Below are positions 1-9,940 of a stretch of DNA of 64,000 bases, piece by piece. The DNA comes from Verrucomicrobia bacterium S94 (lineage in GTDB: Bacteria > Verrucomicrobiota > Kiritimatiellia > Kiritimatiellales > Pontiellaceae). The translations under genes were made by a program, and so were the position numbers. Below the pieces are notes generated by a model. It was not told the origin of the DNA and made no database searches. It saw only the letters and a list, made by a program, of their open reading frames with translations. Positions within the stretch are counted from its first letter, which is position 1; every line of letters starts with the position of its first letter. The stretch is taken from the NCBI GenBank assembly GCA_004299845.1, contig CP036201.1, positions 3,286,001 through 3,350,000 of the forward strand, in the 5' to 3' direction.

Positions 1-592
1 GGAAAATCGGATTCTGCTTCCGGGTTTCACTGCGATGGCGTGATGCAGCATAACGCGCAGGCTGAACCGCTCCGCTGAGCTCCACGCCATATTCCTCCGC
101 AATTTCGAGCGCCAGTGCCGCTACACCGGCTTCAATGCCGGTCCCCGGATGACCGGCTTTAAAATAAGGGGTAATAATATTCCGCCGGATGCGTCCGGCC
201 GTAGCATCGGGAATCGCGCCCTCCAGACCGTACCCGACTTCGATCCGCATCTTACGATCACGCATCGCCGCCAGAAACATCACCCCGTTGTCTTTCCCCT
301 TTTGTCCGACGCCCCATTTTTCAAACAGACGGTTGGTGAAGTCATCGATTTCGCCGCCTTCCAGGGACTGAAGCGTAACCACCGCGATTTCGGCGGAGGT
401 TTTCTGCTCCAGCTCATCGATCATCGATTCAATTTTTGCCTCCTGCGCGGCAGGAATAATATTGGCATAGTCGTTAACCGCATGCCCGCGTTTCGGCTGC
501 AGTTTCTGCAGCAGGGCATCCGAGGCATACACAGGAAATACCGCTGCAAAAAGAGCCCCGACCAGAACTAGAATTCGTATTGCTTTCTGCAT
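1..592 (-). CDS. TPM-domain (YgcG-type) secreted protein, 3' end outside window
   Basis: The reading frame begins at an ATG whose complement is 590-592 and stays open to base 1, so the C-terminus is missing. The first ~23 residues (MQKAIRILVLVGALFAAVFP...) form a Sec signal peptide. Residues ~35-160 form a TPM domain: VNDYANIIP at its start, then a stretch with SAEIAVVTL, FEKWGVGQKGKDNGVMFL and IEVGYGLEGAIPDA, all typical of the family. TPM proteins are periplasmic or membrane-anchored. Some act in photosystem II repair or as phosphatases, but the bacterial role is mostly unknown. Many members carry a C-terminal membrane segment and a Gly-rich tail, which would lie beyond the window. No partner can be named from the neighbours. 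Confidence 0.85.
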   Translation of the reverse strand, partial: MQKAIRILVLVGALFAAVFPVYASDALLQKLQPKRGHAVNDYANIIPAAQEAKIESMIDELEQKTSAEIAVVTLQSLEGGEIDDFTNRLFEKWGVGQKGKDNGVMFLAAMRDRKMRIEVGYGLEGAIPDATAGRIRRNIITPYFKAGHPGTGIEAGVAALALEIAEEYGVELSGAVQPARYAASRHRSETRKQNPIF

Positions 593-659
593 GGTGCCTA
601 TCCTACTGCATGCCCTTCCGGATGCGATTACAAACCTTCCGCTTTTTTACACCGCGGAT

Positions 660-1874
660 TCATTCCACGGCATTTTTGCGATAATGATCCGCAAAGTCAT
701 CCAGTGATGCCCGAACAACACGTGTATTCAGTGCTTCAAGGTCGACTGCGGAAAGATCAACGTCCCGACCCGATCCATCAATGACCGCAAGCCGGCTGAT
801 CCCGTCGCATTCGAATTCTTTGTAGTAGGATTTAAGCCGTTTTTCGTCCACCGGCTGATCGAAGCAGAAAAAAAGCCATTCCGGGCCGTTCCGGCGGCGG
901 GCCAGCATCGGGAATTCCTGGCAGAAACGGGCGGCGGTTTCGTTACCTCGCTGCGGCTTAAACAGGATGGAATTCGGGCTGAATGTATCGGAAACACCGG
1001 CTCCCCATTTGCGTTTGAAACGAAAGGCACCGTCGCCCATGAACGCACGTGTTCCGGTAAAATCAACCACCTCGCAGCCCTGTTCCTGCGCATACTGGAT
1101 GCCGAAATAATACACCGCACTGATCACCGCTTTCGGCGGCTTTTCAAAACATTCCGGCGCCAGACCGATCCAGAGAAAAAAGAGCGCATCATCCTCTTCA
1201 AACACAATCCCGCCGGCCAGCATGACATCATCCTTCAGTATTTTCAGCAGTGCACCTTTGCGGCCTCGGCGGATAAAATGACCTTTGCGGGCTTTGACCA
1301 TTGAACCGCCGTGTTTACTGCGCATAAACGGCAGATACATCCGGTCATAAAAATCAGCGATTTCTCCCGGATCGGAAGTCGTTTCGGCGCGATAACCCTC
1401 CAGACGGATATACCGCAGATCCTGCCGCCGGATGGTTTTATGAAAAAGCCGCCGGGTTTCATCCCAGCTTTCCTCCAGAAAAAGCGCCATATTTACCCAG
1501 TCAGGCAGCTCCAGAAAACCGCCGTGCCGGTTGACCAGACCATGATAGGGCCAGCCGATATCGCAGAACACCAGATCAGCCTCCGATTCCAGCTTTTCAG
1601 CATGACGGCGAAATCCAAACAGCGTCGTCCGCTTTTCAATTACGGCTTCGAAGCGGTCAAAAATGGCCTTTTCGATGTATTCGCCGTTGTAGCGCCGCCC
1701 GATATAGAGCACCCGCACCGGAATCTTTTCACGGCGGGTGGTACCTTGAATAAGCATGACCCGGCAGCGCGGATCAAAAATCATTTTCATGGCCACGGGA
1801 AAATGCTCCCCGTATAACCGGATAAAGCTGACTGTGCGGCCTACAGCATTCCTGATTTTCACAAGGATTCTCAT
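660..1874 (-). CDS. GNAT/FemAB-like acyltransferase-fold protein
   Basis: This 404-residue soluble protein has no signal peptide. The central and C-terminal part (about residues 165-310) looks like the GNAT-type Acetyltransf_6/FemAB-like fold. It has a helix with FYDRMYLPFMRSKHG, a strand pair around MLAGGIVFEEDDALFFLWIG, and then the helix and motif AVYYFGIQYAQEQGCEVVDFTGTRAF, which resembles the acyl-donor side of that fold. The N-terminal 160 residues match nothing I recognise. Proteins of this sort often modify polysaccharide or exopolysaccharide precursors, but the substrate here cannot be told. It is a single gene, with the TPM gene beginning 67 bases downstream on the same strand. Confidence 0.6.
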   Translation of the reverse strand: MRILVKIRNAVGRTVSFIRLYGEHFPVAMKMIFDPRCRVMLIQGTTRREKIPVRVLYIGRRYNGEYIEKAIFDRFEAVIEKRTTLFGFRRHAEKLESEADLVFCDIGWPYHGLVNRHGGFLELPDWVNMALFLEESWDETRRLFHKTIRRQDLRYIRLEGYRAETTSDPGEIADFYDRMYLPFMRSKHGGSMVKARKGHFIRRGRKGALLKILKDDVMLAGGIVFEEDDALFFLWIGLAPECFEKPPKAVISAVYYFGIQYAQEQGCEVVDFTGTRAFMGDGAFRFKRKWGAGVSDTFSPNSILFKPQRGNETAARFCQEFPMLARRRNGPEWLFFCFDQPVDEKRLKSYYKEFECDGISRLAVIDGSGRDVDLSAVDLEALNTRVVRASLDDFADHYRKNAVE

Positions 1875-2225
1875 ACGCCCGTTCCGGAATCAGCAATCCT
1901 GAAAAATGCCTGTAAAGAAATCATCGTGCATAAAGTAGATTTGCCTCTTTAACGTGTCAAGAACACCTGCTTCCGCTTCGTTCCCGGGTATGCGTTTTTC
2001 TCAAAAATCCATGCCGGCATTGCACCTTTCCGGCCGGTAACCATGTCCAGCAATTTCTTTCCATCCATGAAAGTGACTCCAGGCGTTTGAGTTGCATGAA
2101 AACCGTATAATTTTCGCCGACATAAAAAACATCGACAGTCCGAGATCCCGAAAATCATATCTCTTTACAAGGTAACGACTTTACAGGAAATTCAGGATAC
2201 TGCATCTAAAATCAAGGAGTTGCAC
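1875..2225. other. Intergenic region without a supported gene
   Basis: This 351-base stretch lies between the divergent acyltransferase-like gene and allA. A 69-codon minus-strand frame (1949-2158) is present but has no ribosome binding site or family resemblance. The last bases hold the AAGGAG ribosome binding site (2214-2219) of the allA gene. I see no clear hairpin terminator or promoter. Confidence 0.5.
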
Positions 2226-2705
2226 ATGGATGTAAAAATTGAACCGATCACAAGCAATGCATTTGCTGAATATGGACAATGGATTGAAATGCCTCCGGCC
2301 ACGGAACCTACCATTGCGGTTCCGACCGTAAATTTCTGGAAACAACAGGCTCTGCTCACTGCCGAGGGCGAACTGGAAGTCGGATTTCTGAATGTAAAAA
2401 AAACAGATATGGTTTTCGAGGAACTGGAAAACCACTTTGAAACACAGACCGGGCTGATCTGCCTTTCCGGCGACTGGGCCGTTGGCGTGGCTGCTCCGGG
2501 GGATAATCCTCCAAAAGCTTCCGATTTAAAAGCCTTTCGTATTCCCCGGGGTCAATTGGTGGTTCTCCATGAAAAGTGCTGGCACACCACACCCTATCCC
2601 GTGGAACACAATGAAAGCACCATGCTGGTGATCTGCAAAAAAGATTTTCTGGACGAAGACACCGTCTACGAAAAAATCGATGAGGAAAGTACGCTGATTC
2701 TTTAA
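2226..2705 (+). CDS. allA: Ureidoglycolate lyase family protein (AllA)
   Basis: Ureidoglycolate lyase splits ureidoglycolate, the last intermediate of purine ring (allantoin) breakdown, into glyoxylate and urea. The 159-residue protein has the length and the cupin-like pattern of the family. It has the start IEPITSNAFAEYGQWIEMP and the conserved late block RGQLVVLHEKCWHTTPYPVE with the Trp-His-x-x-Pro element. The ATG at 2226 is preferred over a TTG at 2220 because AAGGAG (2214-2219) stands six bases before it. No other purine genes are nearby, but the urea produced could feed the urease island at 24-29 kb. Its end overlaps the convergent MFS gene by four bases. The precise substrate is inferred from the family. 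Confidence 0.75.
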   Translation: MDVKIEPITSNAFAEYGQWIEMPPATEPTIAVPTVNFWKQQALLTAEGELEVGFLNVKKTDMVFEELENHFETQTGLICLSGDWAVGVAAPGDNPPKASDLKAFRIPRGQLVVLHEKCWHTTPYPVEHNESTMLVICKKDFLDEDTVYEKIDEESTLIL

Positions 2706-4036
2706 ACAGAGGCTTTGGTTTCCGGTTCGCTGACATCCGGCAGTTTGATTATATAGGCAACCGCCACCAGGGACAGCAGCCCCAGCAGCAGCACCGTTGC
2801 CGGGGCCCCCAGCCAGTCGCTGATCAGACCGATTAATCCACCGAAAAACATCAGCACGCCGATCAGCGTATTGGAAACCGCAACATAGGCGGCCCGATTT
2901 GATCCGGTTGCCATATCCACCAGATACACTTTACGGCCAAGGCGTACGCCGCCGTGCATGACATTAAGCACCAGAAAAATCACCGCCAGACCATAAGGAT
3001 TGAGCGCCCAGCTCCATTCCAGTTCAACCGCGGCAAACGTAAACAGACCGAGCACCCCCGAACCGGCAGCGGCAATCGCCATGACCTGGCGGCTGGAACG
3101 GTCGCCCATATAGCCCCAGAACGGTGCTGACAGCGCGGCGGCAAGGCCGTTGGCAATGACCAGCGACCCCAGACCCAGCAGTTTCCCGCCGGCAAACTGC
3201 TGGGCAATCAACACATAAAACGGCGAAGCCAGAGCCACCGACAGCAACAGACCACGGGCAATCACGTAACGGCGGAATCCGCCATCGGTTTTCAACAACG
3301 CCATCTGCTGCAGTGCTACCGCCAGCGCATTCCCGCCGCCTTCAGTAGCCCCCGGCTGTTCCGCGATTCCTGAAAAAAATGCGGCGGCAATAATCCATAA
3401 AACACCGCCGGTCAGCAGTAGCACGGAAAATACACGCGGACCGGCATGAGCCAGATCAACCGTGCCCAGCCAGAGTCCGATCAGCAGCACTGCCACACCG
3501 GAAAGACCGGAACTCCAGCCCATCAATGCACCACGCCTGCTTTTGGAAACGGTTTTACCGAGCACATCTTTGGCGGATACCGAGCAGAGACCGCGGGAAA
3601 CACTGAACAGAACCAGCATCAGAATAATGGTTCCACCCGCCGAAGCTCCTTCAAACCCGATGGCTGTCCAGGCCATACCGAAAAGACTGACCGCAGAGAG
3701 CAGCGCCCCGACAATCCAGACAGTTTTCCGAATGGCCAGTTTCCGTACCGCCGCGGCCACCACCAATTGCGGCAGCAATACCCCGCCCTCACGGATCGGA
3801 ACCAGAAAACCGGTGAATACCGCAGGTACACCCAGCATGCCGAACAGCCAGGGAATGATCAGTTTGGCACTGCCGATTTCATCGGCTACTTTGCCGAGCA
3901 GGTTGGCGGTAAGATAAGCAAAAAAATTACGGGGCTGATCATTACAGGCTGCATCCGGTATATCCTTGCAAACACGGGCATCCTCTTCACCGGTAATGCG
4001 GTTGTAGAGATTTTCAATCAGCTGCTGTCTGTCCAT
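2702..4036 (-). CDS. MFS transporter
   Basis: This 444-residue multi-pass inner-membrane protein has a soluble N-terminal leader of about 45 residues and then roughly 12 hydrophobic segments in two halves separated by a hydrophilic loop near residues 225-250. It shows the family-type loop elements VAAAVRKLAIRK between segments 2 and 3 and FWGYMGDRSSRQVMA in the second half (the G-x-x-x-D-R-x-x-R pattern). The carried substrate cannot be read from the sequence. It converges on allA with a four-base overlap of the stop regions. A role in moving a purine breakdown compound would be guesswork. Confidence 0.8.
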   Translation of the reverse strand: MDRQQLIENLYNRITGEEDARVCKDIPDAACNDQPRNFFAYLTANLLGKVADEIGSAKLIIPWLFGMLGVPAVFTGFLVPIREGGVLLPQLVVAAAVRKLAIRKTVWIVGALLSAVSLFGMAWTAIGFEGASAGGTIILMLVLFSVSRGLCSVSAKDVLGKTVSKSRRGALMGWSSGLSGVAVLLIGLWLGTVDLAHAGPRVFSVLLLTGGVLWIIAAAFFSGIAEQPGATEGGGNALAVALQQMALLKTDGGFRRYVIARGLLLSVALASPFYVLIAQQFAGGKLLGLGSLVIANGLAAALSAPFWGYMGDRSSRQVMAIAAAGSGVLGLFTFAAVELEWSWALNPYGLAVIFLVLNVMHGGVRLGRKVYLVDMATGSNRAAYVAVSNTLIGVLMFFGGLIGLISDWLGAPATVLLLGLLSLVAVAYIIKLPDVSEPETKASV

Positions 4037-4135
4037 AATGCGATCATTATATACGGTGGCTTTTCGGATTCCGACAGCACTTTATGCGATAACCAACAAA
4101 CATACCGCCCGCGCATCCCTGAAAATCCTCTTTTA

Positions 4136-4966
4136 GGGCGTGTTAACACAACGGAAGCATGTCCACAGTCAGGGCGAAGTGGATGAACGCACAGAACATT
4201 ACGTCGAGTTTCTCGAAGCGGGAGAAGATTCGACGGAATCCTTTTAAGCGGCGGAACAGGCGCTCCACTTCATTGCGCCGCTTGTACATTTCCTTGTCGT
4301 ATTCCCAAGGTTCAAGTCGATTGGCCTTGGGCGGCACAACGGGAGTGAGGTCAAGATCGAACACCAGCTGCCGGGTTTCATCTCCTTCGTAGGCCTTATC
4401 CATCAATACATTGCAAATGCCTTCAGGGCGATCCTCGCCCCAGCTGGCCAGTAGTTTACGACCTTCCGGACCATCACCGGCTTGTCCCGGGGAAAGGGAG
4501 AAATCCAGTGCGATCCGGGCGTTGGCGGCGATCAAATGGATCTTGGTAGTCCAGCCACCACGGGACTTTCCTATGGATTGTTTGCCGTTTTTTTTAATGC
4601 GCCGGTTCCGTCGGGATGCACCTTGATCGAGGTGCTGTCGATGGACACCGCTTCAAGGTTGATCTTCACGAGCTGCTGTTTCTGCAGTTCATCGAACACG
4701 TTTGCGAGAACGCCTTTTTTTGCCCAGCGGTTCATGCGGGTGTAAATGGTGTGCCAGTTTCCAAAGCGAGAGGGGAGTCCGCGCCACTTGCAGCCGTGCT
4801 CGGCCACATAGAGAATGGCGTTTAAAACCTCGATATTGGAAAGAGTTACGTTGCCTCGCTGCACCGGCAACACATGGGCGATTTTGTCGTACTGGGCTTC
4901 GGTTATTTTCATATAAAGATAGTACCAGACTTGTTTTATATTGCAAGCATAAGTGTTAACAGGCCC
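4136..4966 (-). mobile_element. IS5-family (IS427-type) insertion sequence, apparently complete
   Basis: The 831-base element is bounded by 14-base terminal inverted repeats: GGGCGTGTTAACAC at 4136-4149 and, read on the other strand, GGGCCTGTTAACAC at 4953-4966 (13 of 14 identical). Both sides are flanked by TA (4134-4135 and 4967-4968), the two-base target duplication usual for the IS427 subgroup. It encodes one transposase in two frames joined by an A8 slippage site. Sharp ends and an undamaged DDE triad suggest a recent or still mobile copy. It sits between the MFS gene and the hybrid kinase without breaking either. Confidence 0.9.
4143..4912 (-). CDS. IS5-family transposase made by programmed -1 frameshift
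   Basis: Two overlapping frames make one DDE transposase. The upstream frame (4571-4912, 113 codons) holds the helix-turn-helix-like IS5 N-terminal domain (LPVQRGNVTLSN, HGCKWRGLP) and the first Asp (SIDSTSIK). The downstream frame continues from a run of eight A on the coding strand (4588-4595). A -1 slip there yields NGKQSIGKSRGGWTTK and then enters the 4143-4535 frame. That frame carries the second Asp (NVLMDKAYEG) and the signature Y-2-R-3-E-6-K in YKRRNEVERLFRRLK. The slip position and joined protein match known IS427-type elements; that slippage occurs here is inferred. Confidence 0.85.
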
Positions 4967-5143
4967 TAATAAATCCGGATCTGTTCAGCCGTTTTGCGTC
5001 ATTTCGCTCTGCGAAGCGGATGCCCTGTTTGGTCTGCAATACAGTTGCTCGAAAAGTTTTTTCAGGTCGGTGTAACCATGCTTCCGCTTGACCGGTCCGG
5101 CCAAGTGGCTTAAAATCTCTTCAGTTTGAAGAAAGCGTGATCA

Positions 5144-7057
5144 ATGGGAGAGCACAGTACGACAGCAGTAACATCACATCCGGATCTTCAGCACAAACCG
5201 CCCGACGATCTTTTTGATACTCTCTACAAAACTGTTATGGATGCGGTTCTGATCTCCAGAATCGACGACCGTCTGGTATATATAAATCCGGCGGCGGAAA
5301 TCCTTACGGGATATCGATGCGGAATGCAGCCGGAACTGAAGCTGCAGACGCTCTTTCCGGAAAAACCGGTTATTGGAATGTCCCGCACGACAATTGTCCG
5401 GCGTGATGGCGCTTCATGCTCTGTTCAGCTGAATCTGTCTGAACTCAGTCTTCAGGATGAAACACTTACCCTGCTCTTTATCCGGCCGGTTGCGGATGAA
5501 ACGGTACCCTTCGCCTCGCTTTCCGAACCCCATTCCATGCAGCTTTTGCTGAAGCATTTAATGGATCACCTTCCGGACAACGTTTATTTCAAAGATCTCC
5601 ACTCCCGATTCATTATGGTCAATCGGGCGTTCTGCAACCATATCGGTATCGACGCCGATCACATCATCGGAAAAACCGATGCCGATCTATTCACTAAAAC
5701 CCATGCCGATCAGGCGCGTAAAGATGAACAGCAGATTATCTATTCCGGCCTTCCACTGGTGAATATAGAAGAGAAGGAAACCTGGGCGGACGGTCACTGC
5801 ACCTGGGTTTCCACCACTAAAATGCCGGTGAAAAACACTGACGGAACTGTGATTGGAACCTTTGGAATTTCACGTGATATCACAGCGGAAAAAAATATGG
5901 AAAAGGAGCGGAAGGCCCGCAAAAGAGCCGAGAAAATCACAGAAGCCAAAACGCTGTTTCTGGCCAATATGAGCCACGAAATGCGGACGCCGCTCAGTGC
6001 TATTGTCGGTATCGGCGACCTGCTGATTGATACCCCGCTTAACGATGAGCAGAAAGATTACGTAAGGACGATTGAATCGAGTTCGGAAGCCCTGCTCGAC
6101 ATCGTAAACAGTGTACTCGATCTGTCTAAAATAGAAGCCGGTAAACTGGATATGGAATCCATTCCGTTCCATGTACGCAAGCTGGTACACAAAACACTGG
6201 ATGTCATCAAACCGCCTGCGCTTTCCATGCACAATGTGCTCTGCCCCGAACTTGACGATGCCGTTCCAGAAACTGTTCGTGGCGACCCGGTGCGTCTGCG
6301 TCAGGTCCTGCTGAACCTTCTGAGCAATGCCAACAAATTTACCAACGGCGGGACGATCAAACTCCGGATGTCTGCGGAGCACCCTGATCTACAGCATGTA
6401 CGCCTGCTCTTCGAAGTGACGGATACGGGCATCGGTATGAAACCGGAGCAGATTCCCAGATTGTTCCAACCCTATGAACAGGCCGATCGTTCCACAACCC
6501 GGAATTACGGCGGTACCGGACTCGGGCTGGCAATCTGCAATAAACTCGTTGAACAGATGGGCGGACAGCTCCGTATTACGAGTCAGAAAGGCCTCGGTAC
6601 ACAGATTCAATTTTCCATTCTGCTCGAAAGCTGTACCGATGATCCGGAGGATGAAGTAAAAACCCATGTAAATCCCGGAAGTCCGCACATTCTGAACCGC
6701 ATTCTGCTGGTAGAAGACAACCGGGTAAACCGGGAGGTCATCCGGCGTATTCTGGATAAACTCGGCTATCACGCAGATATAGCCACTAATGGTGAAGAAG
6801 CGGTGGAGGCCGCGCAGAACCGGACCTATGATCTTATTCTGATGGATGTGCAGATGCCGGTGATGGACGGACTTGAAGCCACCCGGATCATTAAACACAA
6901 AAATGAAGACCGAAAAACGTGCAGCCCCCTGATTGTCGGCTTATCGGCACATGCGTTGAAAGAGCATCATGAACAGGCCGCTGCAGCGGGAATGGATGAC
7001 TATCTGACCAAGCCGATCCGAATCAGGGACCTGCAACAGCTTTTCAGCAGATTCTGA
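5144..7057 (+). CDS. PAS-PAS hybrid sensor histidine kinase with receiver domain
   Basis: This 637-residue soluble signalling protein has no membrane segments. Domain order: a PAS domain (~25-115, with [15 protein letters not shown]), a second PAS (~135-250, with [19 protein letters not shown] and the end [11 protein letters not shown]) and a short coiled linker. HisKA follows with the phospho-acceptor His278 in [13 protein letters not shown]. The HATPase domain has [16 protein letters not shown] and [12 protein letters not shown]-terminal receiver (~517-637) has the phospho-acceptor Asp568 in LILMDVQMP and Lys623 in LTKPI. It probably senses a cytosolic redox or ligand signal through PAS. 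No response regulator with an output domain is adjacent, so the output is unknown. The start lacks a strong ribosome binding site. Confidence 0.9.
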   Translation: MGEHSTTAVTSHPDLQHKPPDDLFDTLYKTVMDAVLISRIDDRLVYINPAAEILTGYRCGMQPELKLQTLFPEKPVIGMSRTTIVRRDGASCSVQLNLSELSLQDETLTLLFIRPVADETVPFASLSEPHSMQLLLKHLMDHLPDNVYFKDLHSRFIMVNRAFCNHIGIDADHIIGKTDADLFTKTHADQARKDEQQIIYSGLPLVNIEEKETWADGHCTWVSTTKMPVKNTDGTVIGTFGISRDITAEKNMEKERKARKRAEKITEAKTLFLANMSHEMRTPLSAIVGIGDLLIDTPLNDEQKDYVRTIESSSEALLDIVNSVLDLSKIEAGKLDMESIPFHVRKLVHKTLDVIKPPALSMHNVLCPELDDAVPETVRGDPVRLRQVLLNLLSNANKFTNGGTIKLRMSAEHPDLQHVRLLFEVTDTGIGMKPEQIPRLFQPYEQADRSTTRNYGGTGLGLAICNKLVEQMGGQLRITSQKGLGTQIQFSILLESCTDDPEDEVKTHVNPGSPHILNRILLVEDNRVNREVIRRILDKLGYHADIATNGEEAVEAAQNRTYDLILMDVQMPVMDGLEATRIIKHKNEDRKTCSPLIVGLSAHALKEHHEQAAAAGMDDYLTKPIRIRDLQQLFSRF

Positions 7058-7202
7058 AACTTCCGGAAAACGGACACCAGAACGCAGAACTGTAATCCTG
7101 ATTCAGTTCCTGTGAAATTGCTTTGTCAGCTTATTCACATCTCCGCTTCATAAATCCAAATCCCCATGTTAGCGTGAAACAAATTTATCGTGGAGCAGCA
7201 GT

Positions 7203-8585
7203 ATGGAATCCTTTGACATTATTATTATCGGTACCGGCGGCGGAACTAAAATTGCCCGCCCGGCGGCGGATCTGGGCTTTAAAGTCGCTCTGATCGAAAA
7301 AGAAAACATGGGTGGAACCTGCCTGAACCGGGGCTGCATTCCCTCTAAGATGCTGATTCATCCCGCCGATCAGATTCACCATATCAGACAGGCACATCGA
7401 ATTGATATTGCGGCCGATCCCAATCCACGCATGCAGTTTGAATCACTGATCAAACGGGTCACGGAAACCGTGGATAATATTTCCAATGAACTCGCTCCGC
7501 CCTATGAAGAACATCAAAATATCGAGCTGATCCGTGGCGAAGCAACCTTTACCGGAGATCACAGCATTTCCGTGAATGGTCGTATATTATCGGCCGATCG
7601 TATTTTTATCGCTGTCGGCACACGCCCGCACATTCCTGAAATTCCGGGACTCGCCGGAACGCCCTATATGACCAGTCGCGATGCCTTGCGAAATACGGAA
7701 TTACCCGAACGTATGATCGTACTGGGTGCCGGTTATATCGGCTGCGAACTCGGTCATGTCTACAGCACCGCCGGAACCGATGTTCATTTTATTGTCCGCA
7801 GCGAGCTGCTCCGGCGCGAAGACCGCGAAATCAAAGCGGAATTCCACCGTGTCTTCTCCGAAAACAATACCCTGCACGAAGGCTGTACCGCTGAAAATGT
7901 AGAGCACGACGGTTCAGTATTCAAAGTCACAATCCAGGACAGAAACGGCGCGAAAAAAATCCTAGAGGCCGAAGCCCTGCTGGTGGCCACCGGCGTTATC
8001 CCCAACACCGATGCGCTGGGCCTTGAAAATACCTCCATTAAAACCGATGAAAACGGCTATATTCCGGTTGACGGTCAACTCCGGACCTCGGTGCCCGGCG
8101 TCTATGCCATGGGCGATTGCAACGGAAACTATTTTTTCCGCCACACCGTCAACTGGGAAGGCGAATTTCTGATGCGCGTCCTTTTTGAACGCCCATCCGA
8201 TGAAACCATCGATTACGGTGCTGTGCCCCACGCCGTTTTCACATATCCGCAGATTGCCGGCGTTGGAAAAACCGAAGATGAACTCATCAGGGAAAACGTC
8301 GACTATATCCGCGGATGCTGCCGCTACGAAAATACCGCCATGGGCCTCGCCCGTCAGGCCGACCACGGTTTCGTGAAACTGCTGATCGGGAAAAACGACC
8401 GCCGTATTCTCGGAGCCCATATTATCGGTGACGAAGCATCGGACATGATCCATATGATTATTGCACTGATGTATAAAAACGGAACGCTCGATGATCTGCT
8501 GAACATGATCTACATCCATCCCGCTCTACCAGAAACCGTGCGCGACGCCGCCCGCGATGCGAGAGATCAGTTTAAAAGTGCCTGA
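7203..8585 (+). CDS. Dihydrolipoyl dehydrogenase-like FAD/NAD disulfide oxidoreductase
   Basis: This 460-residue class I pyridine nucleotide-disulfide oxidoreductase is cytosolic. The N-terminal FAD motif is IIIIGTGGGTKIA. The redox-active pair is GGTCLNRGCIPSK. A second Rossmann motif for NAD(P)H is VLGAGYIGCELG. The FAD-closing motif is VYAMGDCNGN, and the C-terminal dimer interface has the catalytic His-Glu element IHPALPETV. These are the marks of the Lpd / mycothione reductase / mercuric reductase group. No E1, E2 or H-protein genes lie nearby, so it may serve another thiol or a complex encoded elsewhere. GGAG stands seven bases before the ATG. Its end overlaps the convergent hydrolase by 19 bases. 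Confidence 0.85.
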   Translation: MESFDIIIIGTGGGTKIARPAADLGFKVALIEKENMGGTCLNRGCIPSKMLIHPADQIHHIRQAHRIDIAADPNPRMQFESLIKRVTETVDNISNELAPPYEEHQNIELIRGEATFTGDHSISVNGRILSADRIFIAVGTRPHIPEIPGLAGTPYMTSRDALRNTELPERMIVLGAGYIGCELGHVYSTAGTDVHFIVRSELLRREDREIKAEFHRVFSENNTLHEGCTAENVEHDGSVFKVTIQDRNGAKKILEAEALLVATGVIPNTDALGLENTSIKTDENGYIPVDGQLRTSVPGVYAMGDCNGNYFFRHTVNWEGEFLMRVLFERPSDETIDYGAVPHAVFTYPQIAGVGKTEDELIRENVDYIRGCCRYENTAMGLARQADHGFVKLLIGKNDRRILGAHIIGDEASDMIHMIIALMYKNGTLDDLLNMIYIHPALPETVRDAARDARDQFKSA

Positions 8586-9562
8586 TCAAAAACAACACGG
8601 AACCGCTCAAAATCCTCGATCTGCGGCAGATGGCCCAAATTATCCAGCTCATAGAGCGTCAGCTCCGGAATCAATTCTTTCATACGTTTGCCGAGCAGAT
8701 CATAACGGCCAAGCTCATGCGTCATTCCCGGACGTTTCCAGTTCCGCCCCGGCCCCGTACGGTCGCGCGTACCCAGAATCAACACCGCCGGCACTTTGAG
8801 ATTGGGAAATTCGGTAACAACGGGCTGCGTGAAAATCATATCGTAGGTTAAAGCATTCACGCGGGCCATGATTTCTCGATCCGGTCCCTGCACCCAGCCG
8901 ACCAACGGATAGGTCAGCGCTTCATAGCGCGCATTCCAAGCCCCCGCATAATAGTTTTTCTGTTGATACGAACGGATAGTTTCAGCCGTTTGTTTGCGTT
9001 CATTTTCGTAGAAAAAGTCCACGTCTTTGTACTGAACAAATTTCAGATAATTTTCCAGACCGATCGGATTCACCAACACGAGCTTCAGTGTCTGTTCCGG
9101 ATAAAGCAGCGAAAAGCGCGCGGCCAGCATGCCGCCCATGGAATGACCCACCACAATCGACTGTCCGATATGCAGCGAATCCATCAATGCTTTCGTATTG
9201 GCAGACAATGCCGCAAAAGAATACTGATAATCCATCGGCTTAGACGATTTACCAAAACCGATCTGATCGGGCATCAGCACATTGAACCCCTTTTTATGCA
9301 GATGCCGCGCAGTCTCTTCCCAGTACGCCCCATTGAAATTTTTCCCGTGCAACAGGGTCACCCACGGCCGGCCCTTTTCACTTTTCAAAACCATGTAGGC
9401 CATATTCAGGTCGCGGCCCTGCGACTCGAATTCAAAGGTGTGCACCTCAAACGGATATTCATATTCGGAAAGATACCGATCATACGAAAGATCCTTAATC
9501 TCACTCGCTCGGCCCGCTAAGGCGAAGGCGCCGAGAGTCAGCAGCAGTAAATGTTGTTTCAT
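8567..9562 (-). CDS. Secreted alpha/beta hydrolase
   Basis: Start is placed at the ATG 9560-9562, which has GGAG eight bases upstream and opens a clean signal peptide (MKQHLLLLTLGAFALAGRAS). An upstream in-frame start at 9619 would bury this signal. The 331-residue protein has the full alpha/beta hydrolase set: the oxyanion strand LLHGKNFNGAYW, the nucleophile elbow VVGHSMGGMLA, the acid in ILGTRDRTGPG and the catalytic His in LDNLGHLPQIED. It probably acts in the periplasm on an ester or related substrate. The substrate cannot be predicted. Confidence 0.85.
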   Translation of the reverse strand: MKQHLLLLTLGAFALAGRASEIKDLSYDRYLSEYEYPFEVHTFEFESQGRDLNMAYMVLKSEKGRPWVTLLHGKNFNGAYWEETARHLHKKGFNVLMPDQIGFGKSSKPMDYQYSFAALSANTKALMDSLHIGQSIVVGHSMGGMLAARFSLLYPEQTLKLVLVNPIGLENYLKFVQYKDVDFFYENERKQTAETIRSYQQKNYYAGAWNARYEALTYPLVGWVQGPDREIMARVNALTYDMIFTQPVVTEFPNLKVPAVLILGTRDRTGPGRNWKRPGMTHELGRYDLLGKRMKELIPELTLYELDNLGHLPQIEDFERFRVVFDQALLN

Positions 9563-9652
9563 GTCAGTTTCTCCGTTCAGATAAATGGCATTGCAACTGA
9601 ATGGAACCGCAGAAACCAACCGGCGTTCAAATATATTAAACTATAATAGCCA

Positions 9653-9940
9653 TCAGCTTTGCAGCTTCACCAGAATTCGACGTTTCAAACGTGCGTTCAG
9701 CATGCTGGAAATCTTTTCATCAAGCCGTTCAAGACCGATTTCATCCACCATGTCCGGCAAAGCATCCGGTTTCCAGTCTCTGGAAATCTTTTCCCAGATG
9801 TTCGTCCGGTTTTCCATCGGGTATTCCGCGGAATCGATGCCGATCAGCCGAATACCGCGCAGAATAAAGGGGAAAACATTTACCGGGAGCTCCGCCGACC
9901 CAACCAGCCCGCAGCAGGTAACCGCTCTGCGAGGGATCAA
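9653..9940 (-). pseudogene. C-terminal remnant of a YhdH/AcuI-type quinone oxidoreductase
   Basis: About 95 codons align by eye with only the C-terminal third of the zinc-free medium-chain dehydrogenase group YhdH/AcuI (acrylyl-CoA reductase). The block CCGLVGSAELPVNVFPFILR, then RLIGIDSAEYPMENR, and the ending KRRILVKL are characteristic of its tail. The ~230 residues that should precede it, with the catalytic domain and most of the NADPH fold, are absent. The bases upstream (9941-10135) carry no continuation in any frame. It is therefore a 5'-truncated fragment, probably left by a deletion, and is not expected to make a working enzyme. Confidence 0.65.

Noticed and set aside
1949-2158. 69-codon minus-strand frame
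   Set aside because: No ribosome binding site, no family resemblance, and it lies in the leader between two divergent genes.
3446-4186. 246-codon plus-strand frame over the MFS gene
   Set aside because: Antisense shadow rich in His/Gln/Thr with no start signal; the minus-strand MFS gene is clear.
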